A stretch of DNA of 6,222 nucleotides from Acidobacteriota bacterium (GTDB taxonomy: Bacteria; Acidobacteriota; UBA6911; RPQK01). The first letter of the stretch is position 1; each line of letters opens with the position of its first letter. The translations under genes were made by a program, and so were the position numbers. The notes below the pieces were generated by a model. The model did not search any database. It had not been told where the DNA came from and saw nothing but the letters and a program-made list of their open reading frames with translations. Below are positions 1 to 5,456 of the stretch, in pieces. The stretch is taken from NCBI GenBank assembly GCA_003819755.1, contig RPQK01000481.1:1-6222 (forward strand). Direction: 5' to 3'.

Positions 1-103
1 ACCTCCGGCGTGAGGAAGAAGCCAGGCCCGTAAAGTGCAGGCTATGCCTTTTGCCGGAAGACGTGCCTGGGTAAACCAATGAGGCTAACGGGCTCGGCTA
101 CTT

Positions 104-124
104 TCTCACGCCGGAGGCGTGAGA
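104..124. repeat. Perfect 9-bp inverted repeat
   Basis: TCTCACGCC, loop GGA, GGCGTGAGA. It forms the tip of a longer arm, because 95-102 (CGGCTACT) is also complementary to 129-136 (AGTAGCCG). In addition, CTCACGCCGGAGG at 105-117 is the exact reverse complement of bases 2-14 at the left edge of the window. Part of this motif therefore occurs again in inverted orientation about 100 bp away, and the upstream copy may be half of a second hairpin cut by the window edge. Confidence 0.8.
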
Positions 125-156
125 GGAGAGTAGCCGGGGGTGGAGCCGTTTTCCAG

Positions 157-273
157 GCGACACCCCCGGGAAACGACGCAGAAGCAAGAACGCACCCCGG
201 CGGGGTGCGAGGAGTCCCTCCTCCCACTCCTGCCGGAGTGGGGGATTTTATTGCCTATTTCCGGGGGTGTCGC
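157..273. repeat. Long-range 13-bp inverted repeat enclosing two hairpins
   Basis: GCGACACCCCCGG at 157-169 is exactly complementary to CCGGGGGTGTCGC at 261-273, and the match continues into AAA/TTT with one bulged G. The pairing would enclose the hairpins at 191-209 and 221-244. It competes with two other pairings: 137-142 with 161-166, and the local hairpin in which 265-270 (GGGTGT) pairs with 295-300 (ACACCC) and TGAA 274-277 pairs with TTCA 291-294. The complementarity is seen directly; an alternating RNA fold is inference. Confidence 0.6.
221..254 (+). terminator. Possible intrinsic terminator or 3'-end hairpin
   Basis: CCCACTCC (223-230), a TGCC loop and GGAGTGGG (235-242), extended by C221-G244 and a T-G pair, give a very stable stem. 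It is followed at once by ATTTTATT (245-252). The T tract is interrupted, so this is a moderate candidate. It may instead be simply the last stem of the structured RNA. Confidence 0.4.
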
Positions 274-388
274 TGAACAGTTGGGTAAATTTCAACACCC
301 TCGCGTCGTCGCTCTCTAACTACCATCGTTGGCCAGTATCCACCAAGATAAACAAACCTGAGTAATTTCCTTTTCACTCAATTTTTTC

Positions 389-417
389 TTGTCTTCCGAC
401 AACCCGTCTTCTAGTAT
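389..417 (+). promoter_or_regulatory. Candidate sigma70 promoter of the histidine kinase gene
   Basis: TTGTCT (389-394) and TAGTAT (412-417) are separated by 17 bases, each matching four of six consensus positions. It lies in an AT-richer stretch 30 bases before the ATG at 447, so a transcript would start near 424. A perfect small palindrome, TTGTC-N4-GACAA (389-402), overlaps the -35 element and could be a repressor or activator site. This is sequence pattern only. Confidence 0.35.
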
Positions 418-446
418 TTGCTATCCTGCTGGTGTAAGAACCTGAC

Positions 447-2999
447 ATGAAGAACTCGAGGTCGAGATCTAACGACATCAAGAATGAAGAGGTGTCGTCT
501 CCGATGCCGGAAGCCGCGCTCCGCGAGAGCCAGGAACGCCTGGCACTCGCCTTGGACGCCGGTCAGCAGGCGCCCTGGGAGATTGACCTCGAGACGGAGA
601 CGGTTGTCCCCTCCGAACGCCTCTGCCGGATGTTTGGGGTTCCAAACGCTGATGCATTGAGGACCCGGGCCGACTGGCGCGTCCTTGTGCTGGAGGAGGA
701 TCAGGGGCGGATACAGGAAGCCATCAACAGCGCGGCGATTGACGGCGAATATCAGGTCGAGTTTCGTATCCGTCGGCCGTCTGACAACCAGGTTCGGTGG
801 ATCGCGTCACGAGGGAGGCTGCTTTGCCAGGAGGATATACGGCTGCGGCGTTTGATCGGCATAGCGGCTGACATCACTGAGCGCAAAGAGGCGGAGGAGC
901 GTATTCGGCGGCTCAATGAAGATCTGGCCCGCCGCAATGCCGAGCTCGACGCCGAACGGAAACGTTGGAAGCGTGTTGTTGAAGGGATAGCCGACGAAGT
1001 TTGGGTCTGCGACGCACAAGGACGCATGAGCCTGGTCAATCTGCCGGCCGTCACTCACATGGGACTCGAGGAGTTCGAGGACAGGTCTCCGGAGGAGGCG
1101 CACGAGCAGACAGAAATCCTGACGCCTGATGGCCAGCCTCGCCCGCTCGAACGGGCGCCCTTGTTGCGTTCTCTGCGCGGGGAGACCGTTCGGGGTGAAG
1201 AGATAATGCGGCACCGGGTGACCGGACGGACGCGCTGGCGCCAGTACAGCTCGGCCCCTATCCGCGACGCATCCTCGGCGATCGTCGGAGCGGTAGCCGT
1301 GGTCCGGGACATCACAGAGCACAAGCAGACCGAGGACGCGCTGCGTGAGAGCGAGGAGCGGTTCCGTGCGACGTTCGAGCAGGCCGGATCGGGAATTGCG
1401 CACGTCTCGCTCGAGGGCCGCGTTCTCCGGGTCAACTCCGCCTTGTGCGAGATGCTGGGCTTAAGCGAAGCCGAGTTGCTCGGTATAAATTGCGAGGAGA
1501 TAAGCCACCCGGAGGACCTCCGAGCCGACCGGGAGGCACTGCGAGCGGCACTCGAGGAGCCGTCAAGAGCCGCACGTTCTGAGAAACGTTACCAACGCAA
1601 GGACGGAGGATACGTCTGGGCCGCGCTCACGACCACCTTGCGTAGAGACCCGTGCGGGCGTCCTCTGTATTTCATACGTGTGATCGAGAACATCGATTGG
1701 CGTAAACAGGCCGAGGAGGATCTCCAACGGAGCAGCCGCCGGTTCTCGCTGCTGGCGTGGACATCTAACCAACTGCTCCTCACCCGGAAACCGGCTGACA
1801 CGTTGCGTGAGCTGAGCCGGCAGGCTATGTCGGAGCTGGGGTGCGAAATCTTCCTCTCCTTCCTCGCCGACGACAAGCTCCACTTGCATTCCCACTTCGG
1901 CCTGGCCCCTGAACAGGTGTCTGCTGTTGAGAGCGTGGACCGGGATCGGAATATTTGCGGCGCCGTTGCCGAAACGGGTCAAGCGGCAGTTGTCGAGCAC
2001 GTCCAACAGTCGCTCGAACCACGAGCCGGGCTGATCAAATCGTGGGGGTTGCGGGCTTTTGCCTGTTACCCGCTTGCTTACCGTGAAAAAACCATAGGCA
2101 CCCTGGCCTTCGGCACGTTTTCACGTGATTCGTTCAACTCGGATGAAACCGCCTTGATGGAGAGTTTCGCCAACCAGGTGGCGATTGCCATGGGGCGGCG
2201 GTTGGTAGAGGAAGAGCTTGTCCGGGCGCACGCGACGGAGCGGGAATACGCCGCGGAGCTCGAGCGGCGAGTCCAGCAGAGGACGCTCCAGCTGAAGCGA
2301 GCCTACGAAGAAATACGGCAGCGAAAAGGCGTTCTGGAATCTCTCACGCGGGAGTTGACGGACGCCGAGCACAAGGAACGGCGCCGGATGGCGGAGCTGC
2401 TTCACGATGGACTGCAACAGCTCCTGGTTGGTGTGCAGCTGTCGACCAAGATCCTCACCACCAAGGCCAGAGAGGACCAGAAGCCCGAGCTGCGGCGCAT
2501 CAGCGAACTGCTGACAGAAGCGATCGAGGCGTCGCGGACCTTGACGTACGATCTTTGTCCTCCGGTGCTTTCCGGCCCCGGCCTGGCATCGGCCTTCGTC
2601 TGGTTGGCTGGACAGATGGAGCAGAAGCATGCTTTGAAGGTGGCGCACGACATTCGGGAGGATGTTGAGCCGAGTGAGGAATCAGCCAAAATCCTGTTGT
2701 TCAACGCCGTCCGAGAGTTGCTCTTTAATGTCGTGAAGCATGCCGGGACGCGCGACGCGCGGCTCGAGCTCGGTACGGCAAGCGGTGACCTGATCATACA
2801 GGTGGCTGACTCGGGCATCGGTTTTAATCCGGGAGACTTGTCGACGAACCAGGGGAAATCCGGGTTCGGGCTGTTCAGCATCAGCGAACGCCTGACGCTG
2901 TTCGGGGGACGCCTCGAAATCCAGAGCAGTCCCGGCCGTGGAGTCCTTTGCCGGCTGGTCGCCCCGCGCGCCCCGGCGCAACCCGGCTCATATCTGTAG
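447..2999 (+). CDS. Soluble multi-sensor histidine kinase (PAS-PAS-PAS-GAF-HisKA_3-HATPase_c)
   Basis: An 850-residue sensor kinase of the NarL-partner (HisKA_3, HPK7-like) type. It should autophosphorylate on a histidine and pass the phosphate to a NarL/FixJ-type response regulator. In order: PAS 1 (about 25-148, ending DITERK), PAS 2 (about 173-297, ending DITEHK), PAS 3 (about 301-425, opening ESEERFRATFEQAGSGIA), GAF (about 431-590), a charged coiled coil (about 590-645), HisKA_3 with phospho-acceptor H653 in LLHDGLQQLLVG, then the ATPase domain with N-box E757/N761/K764-H765, G1 box DSGIGF (D788) and G2 box GKSGFGLFSI (803-812). All catalytic motifs look intact. I see no signal peptide or membrane segment, so it should sense a cytoplasmic cue; the ligands are unknown. 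There is no response regulator beside it in this window. The ATG at 447 has little Shine-Dalgarno support. The ATG at 504 (M20) has AGAGGT at 488-493, ten bases upstream, and still keeps PAS 1 whole, so it is a credible alternative start. Family call very sure; signal unknown. Confidence 0.96.
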   Translation: MKNSRSRSNDIKNEEVSSPMPEAALRESQERLALALDAGQQAPWEIDLETETVVPSERLCRMFGVPNADALRTRADWRVLVLEEDQGRIQEAINSAAIDGEYQVEFRIRRPSDNQVRWIASRGRLLCQEDIRLRRLIGIAADITERKEAEERIRRLNEDLARRNAELDAERKRWKRVVEGIADEVWVCDAQGRMSLVNLPAVTHMGLEEFEDRSPEEAHEQTEILTPDGQPRPLERAPLLRSLRGETVRGEEIMRHRVTGRTRWRQYSSAPIRDASSAIVGAVAVVRDITEHKQTEDALRESEERFRATFEQAGSGIAHVSLEGRVLRVNSALCEMLGLSEAELLGINCEEISHPEDLRADREALRAALEEPSRAARSEKRYQRKDGGYVWAALTTTLRRDPCGRPLYFIRVIENIDWRKQAEEDLQRSSRRFSLLAWTSNQLLLTRKPADTLRELSRQAMSELGCEIFLSFLADDKLHLHSHFGLAPEQVSAVESVDRDRNICGAVAETGQAAVVEHVQQSLEPRAGLIKSWGLRAFACYPLAYREKTIGTLAFGTFSRDSFNSDETALMESFANQVAIAMGRRLVEEELVRAHATEREYAAELERRVQQRTLQLKRAYEEIRQRKGVLESLTRELTDAEHKERRRMAELLHDGLQQLLVGVQLSTKILTTKAREDQKPELRRISELLTEAIEASRTLTYDLCPPVLSGPGLASAFVWLAGQMEQKHALKVAHDIREDVEPSEESAKILLFNAVRELLFNVVKHAGTRDARLELGTASGDLIIQVADSGIGFNPGDLSTNQGKSGFGLFSISERLTLFGGRLEIQSSPGRGVLCRLVAPRAPAQPGSYL

Positions 3000-3018
3000 A
3001 TCCGCACTCTCCGGTTCT

Positions 3019-4068
3019 CTACACTGTCCGGTCGTTGTCCCGAGCCTCCCAGTAGTCCAGGCTGGGGCCGAGCTTCTGCTTCAGCGGGCGGGTGATTTCG
3101 TCCAGCTCGTCAACGAGGTTCGCAGGAAGCGGAGAAGCAAAGGCACGGGCGTTCTCCTCTAACTGCTCGACATTGCGGGCGCCAGCCAGTGCGCACGTGA
3201 CACCCGGCCGGGCGATGCACCAGGCCAGGGCAACGCGAGAGACGGTCGTTTGGAGATCCCGGGCAAGAGCGCGAATGCCTTTCAGAGCATCATCCAACTC
3301 TGCTTCAGCACCGTTTCCTCCGTGGCGCGCTTGAGGCACCTTCCGGCTGTCGAAGTGACGGGTCCGTCGCCGGAGAGCCGGCAATTCCCCCAGAGACGAA
3401 TAGCGGTCACTCAAGAGTCCCTGCTGAAGGGCCATGTACCCGATAATGCCCACTCCAAGTTGCTCGCACGACGGAAGAATCTCCCATTCGATCGCCCGGG
3501 ACAGCAGGCTGTATGGAAGCTGGTTGACCGCAATGACAGCCCCTGTGTCGATCGCCTCTCGCAACCTGCCGGGCGCGAAGTTGCTCACTCCGATGAAACG
3601 GATCTTGCCTTGCTCGCGCAGCCGCATGAGCTCAGCGAACGCCTCGTCCACGGCGGGGGGCGTGGTGATCGAGCGGTCGAAGAAGGAAATGCTTCTGGCG
3701 GTCAGAGGCCAATGGACCATGTAGACATCGATGTAGTCAGTGGCCAGCCTCTTGAGGCTTGACTCGCAATGCTCAGTGATCCGTCCAGGGAAGGTGTTCG
3801 AAGGACTGATCTTGCTTCCGATGACCACAGAGTCCCGGGGAACTCCACGGATCACCTGTCCGAGGGCTGTCTCACTGCGGCCCGAATTATAGGCCTCGGC
3901 TGTGTCGAAGTAGTTGATCCCCAGCTCGACGGCCCTCCGCACGACCCCTTCCGCTGCTGACTGATCCTGGCGGCCCCAGTAGTCCTCGTCACTTCCCCCA
4001 AAGGACCAGCACCCAATCCCCAAAACCGATAGCTTTAAGCCAGTCGTACCACATTTCCGAGTTTCCAC
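3019..4068 (-). CDS. Aldo/keto reductase
   Basis: A cytosolic NAD(P)H-dependent oxidoreductase of the aldo/keto reductase TIM-barrel superfamily, 349 residues from the GTG at 4068. Numbering from that GTG, the catalytic tetrad is complete: D55 and Y60 (YFDTAEAYNSGRSE), K86 (IGSKIS) and H119 (VHWP). GVSNF (160-164) and the C-terminal cofactor signature AGARNVEQLEEN (295-306) are also present. Length is normal for the family. The substrate cannot be read from sequence. The frame stays open to a TTG at 4104, which has AGAGGGGG just upstream (4107-4114, minus strand). I prefer the GTG because METRKCGTTGLKLSVLG is the usual family N-terminus and because a promoter (4076-4104) ends right before it; the longer form adds 12 residues (MADPRLHRILPC). 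The gene converges on the kinase gene with 19 bases between stops and no obvious terminator, and is divergent from the gene at 4209. Confidence 0.95.
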   Translation of the reverse strand: METRKCGTTGLKLSVLGIGCWSFGGSDEDYWGRQDQSAAEGVVRRAVELGINYFDTAEAYNSGRSETALGQVIRGVPRDSVVIGSKISPSNTFPGRITEHCESSLKRLATDYIDVYMVHWPLTARSISFFDRSITTPPAVDEAFAELMRLREQGKIRFIGVSNFAPGRLREAIDTGAVIAVNQLPYSLLSRAIEWEILPSCEQLGVGIIGYMALQQGLLSDRYSSLGELPALRRRTRHFDSRKVPQARHGGNGAEAELDDALKGIRALARDLQTTVSRVALAWCIARPGVTCALAGARNVEQLEENARAFASPLPANLVDELDEITRPLKQKLGPSLDYWEARDNDRTV

Positions 4069-4075
4069 GCAGGGC

Positions 4076-4104
4076 AGTATACGATGGAGGCGGGGGTCAG
4101 CCAA
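4076..4104 (-). promoter_or_regulatory. Candidate sigma70 promoter of the aldo/keto reductase
   Basis: On the minus strand TTGGCT (4104-4099) and TATACT (4081-4076) are 17 bases apart, matching the consensus at four and five of six positions. The -10 box ends seven bases before the GTG at 4068. Transcription would therefore start at or within about two bases of that codon, giving a leaderless message. If the TTG at 4104 is the true start, these boxes lie inside the gene and are fortuitous. Confidence 0.45.
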
Positions 4105-4106
4105 AT

Positions 4107-4114
4107 CCCCCTCT
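4107..4114 (-). promoter_or_regulatory. Shine-Dalgarno-like site before the alternative TTG start
   Basis: On the minus strand AGAGGGGG precedes the TTG at 4104 by two bases, about five bases from its AGAGG core. It is the only good ribosome-binding sequence near either start of the reductase. It is therefore the main argument for the longer 361-residue form, against the promoter and family-length arguments for the GTG at 4068. Confidence 0.35.
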
Positions 4115-4144
4115 GATACAACGCCCGTCCATTTACGTACTAAT

Positions 4145-4180
4145 CAATAACCGGCTTTAGTTTTAACACTAAGCAATAAC
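4145..4180. promoter_or_regulatory. Operator-like dyad flanked by direct repeats in the divergent intergenic region
   Basis: TTAGTTTTAACACTAA (4157-4172) is a 16-bp dyad with seven of eight base pairs symmetric; only T4162/C4167 mismatch. It is flanked by two exact copies of CAATAAC (4145-4151 and 4174-4180) spaced 29 bp apart. The stretch is AT-rich compared with its surroundings and sits between the divergent reductase and the gene at 4209, where a regulator controlling one or both would bind. I see no convincing -35/-10 pair for the plus-strand gene; TTTACG (4132-4137) with TTTAGT (4156-4161) is weak. Confidence 0.3.
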
Positions 4181-4208
4181 GCAAAAACGGTCGAGGTCGT
4201 TCAAGGGT

Positions 4209-5418
4209 ATGAAAACAGAACTGTATAGCTGTCTTTTGGCGTGGGCGCTCGCGATCCCGGCTTTCGGCCAGTCTCAGCCGGGAGCTAACCGGGTTCTCGG
4301 GGACGTGATCGGCGTCGATGTGTCGAAGCGGCAAATCGTTTTGAAGACGACCTCCGGGGAGGTCACCGCAAGCTTCTCAAGTAGTACCGAGTTCCTGCAG
4401 GGGGAACCGGGGGCGACGAACCTGGCAAACGCGCAGGCTGCCGCAGTGAACGACATAGCGGCGGCCGATCGGGTGCTGGCACGGGGGACGGGTGCTGGCA
4501 CGGGGGACGGTGCTGGCACGGGTGCTGGCACGGGGGACGGTGACTGCAGATGGGAAGTCGATTGCCGCGCGGCAGATCATCGTGATGAAGAGCTCGGCTA
4601 TCTCTGAAAAGCACGAGCGCGAACGGGAGGAGTGGGCACGGCGAGGAGTCGGCGGTACCGTCAGCGCCATCGATCCGCGGACCCGGGCAATTACGATCAG
4701 GCAGCACCAACGGGATGGCGCCAAGAACCTGAACATTGAAGCGGCCAAGGGCGCCAGTTTCCTCCGTTACGCACCGGATTCCGTGAAATTCAGCGACGCG
4801 AAGACGAGTTCCTTCGAGGAACTGCGGGTGGGCGACGAGCTCCGCGCGCTCGGAAAGAAGAGCGAAGACGGTGAGCGGGTCACAGCTGAAACCGTCGTCT
4901 TTGGCTCCTTCCGAATGGCAGGAGGAACGATCAAGAGCATCGATCCCAAGGGAGAAATCCTGATTGACGATCTTCCTACCAGGAAGCCCCTGACGGTGGT
5001 CATAAATTCCGACTCCCAGCTCAAGCGAGTCCCGCCGCGCCTGGCGGAAATGCTCTCGAGAGTCGGGGCCGGAGGGATGGGGCCCGGCGGACGGCCGGGA
5101 GCCGGTTCGGGCCCACAGGGGACGCTGCCCGAGAGAAGAGTCCCGGGAGGGGGGCCGGGACGGGTCGGACCGAACGGCTCGGACGTGGCCCAAATGGTCG
5201 AGCGCATGCCCTTGATCGGGGTGACTGACCTGAAGCCGGGGGACTTTGTCCTCGTCTCGAGTACCAAGGGGACAGACCCTACCAGGGTTACGGCGATCAC
5301 CCTGGTCGCAGGAGCGGAAGCGATTCTGGCGGCAAGAGGCGGCGGTGGCGGGCCGGACATGAACATCGGACTGGCTTCCGATATCTTCGATTTCGGCATT
5401 GGTATGCCTTCGAACTGA
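4209..5418 (+). CDS. Exported protein with tandem DUF5666-like repeats, apparent +1-base frameshift
   Basis: Read as 4209-4490 joined to 4492-5418, this gives one 402-residue protein. As written the first frame stops at 4607 (132 residues) and the rest lies in the next frame. It opens with a signal peptide (K3, hydrophobic LLAWALAIP, probable cleavage AFG/Q), so it should be exported. The body looks like three related beta modules: about 28-127 (RVLGDVIGVDVSKRQIVLKT ... IIVMK), about 147-235 (GGTVSAIDPRTRAITIR ... VGDELRALG) and about 238-380 (GGTIKSIDPKGEILIDD ... KPGDFVLVS). The pattern of strand, S-x-D-P-x-x-R, then (V/K)GD matches DUF5666-type domains, which have no settled function. The third module carries a Gly/Pro-rich insert of about 40 residues (roughly 5065-5190). 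GAGGT (4193-4197), 11 bases before the ATG, is the likely ribosome-binding site; AAGGG (4203-4207) is too close. The receptor gene follows after 38 bases, probably in one operon. The extra base lies in the tandem repeat at 4472-4538. Family assignment is moderate; frameshift very likely. Confidence 0.8.
4472..4538 (+). repeat. Tandem repeat (19/18/12/18 bp) carrying the frameshift
   Basis: Four head-to-tail copies of GGTGCTGGCACGGGGGAC: 4472-4490 (19 bp, one extra G), 4491-4508 (18 bp), 4509-4520 (12 bp, lacking the last six bases) and 4521-4538 (18 bp). In the intact frame a copy encodes VLARGT or VLAR within the motif DRVLARGTVTADGKS. Copies of 18 and 12 bp keep the reading frame; only the extra G (GGG at 4490-4492 where the other boundaries have GG) breaks it. 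The array probably grew by slippage from a single VLARGT unit in the first beta module. Confidence 0.9.
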
Positions 5419-5446
5419 ACCGTCCGCGCACGAATCATGGAGTAAC

Positions 5447-5452
5447 AGGGAG
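5447..5452 (+). promoter_or_regulatory. Ribosome-binding site of the receptor gene
   Basis: AGGGAG lies four bases before the ATG at 5457, in the 38-base gap after the upstream stop. It supports that start and independent translation within a shared message. There is no terminator-like hairpin in the gap. Confidence 0.6.
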
Positions 5453-5456
5453 AAGT

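Larger units (their letters stand above)
20..300 (+). ncRNA. Candidate structured RNA, possibly HEARO/omega-RNA-like
   Basis: The stretch has no convincing protein gene but an unusual density of inverted repeats. Visible stems are 22-27/65-70 (6 bp), 91-94/144-147 (4 bp), 95-102/129-136 (8 bp), 104-112/116-124 (9 bp, loop GGA), 147-154/168-175 (8 bp with one G-U), 191-198/202-209 (8 bp, loop GGC) and 221-230/235-244 (10 bp with one G-U). GGGGTG at 137-142 is complementary to CACCCC at 161-166 in the loop of the 147-175 hairpin, which would make a pseudoknot. Motifs such as AAACCAATGAGGCTAACGGG (74-93) and GACGCAGAAGCAAGAACGCA (175-194) remind me of HEARO RNAs, the class later shown to be IscB omega-RNA; this is recollection, not a search. 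No iscB/isrB gene follows, so it would be an orphan copy, or a cis-regulatory or repeat element. Strand is chosen from the T-rich tract after the last hairpin and from motif resemblance. The ends are approximate. Confidence 0.45.

Noticed and set aside
42..276. Short open frames on both strands across the structured region
   Set aside because: They lie inside nested palindromes, have Arg/Pro/Gly-rich translations on both strands, no ribosome-binding site and no recognisable domain; the signal there is structure, not coding.
359..388. Possible terminator TGAGT/ACTCA followed by ATTTTTTC
   Set aside because: The stem is only five mostly AT pairs with a 12-base loop, too weak to call; the T-run is more likely general AT richness upstream of the promoter.
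1..446. tRNA gene or group II intron end in the left region
   Set aside because: No cloverleaf with a TTCGA-type T loop and no recognisable domain V sequence could be found among the hairpins.
2402..3007. Long minus-strand frames under the kinase gene
   Set aside because: They shadow intact HisKA_3 and ATPase motifs on the plus strand and show no motif of their own.
4480..4495. Programmed +1 frameshifting in the repeat
   Set aside because: The other copies in the same array lack the extra G and read straight through in frame, so a one-base insertion explains it without recoding.
4472..4538. Tandem repeat as a CRISPR array
   Set aside because: The copies are 12-19 bp, directly adjacent with no spacers, and encode an in-frame peptide repeat.
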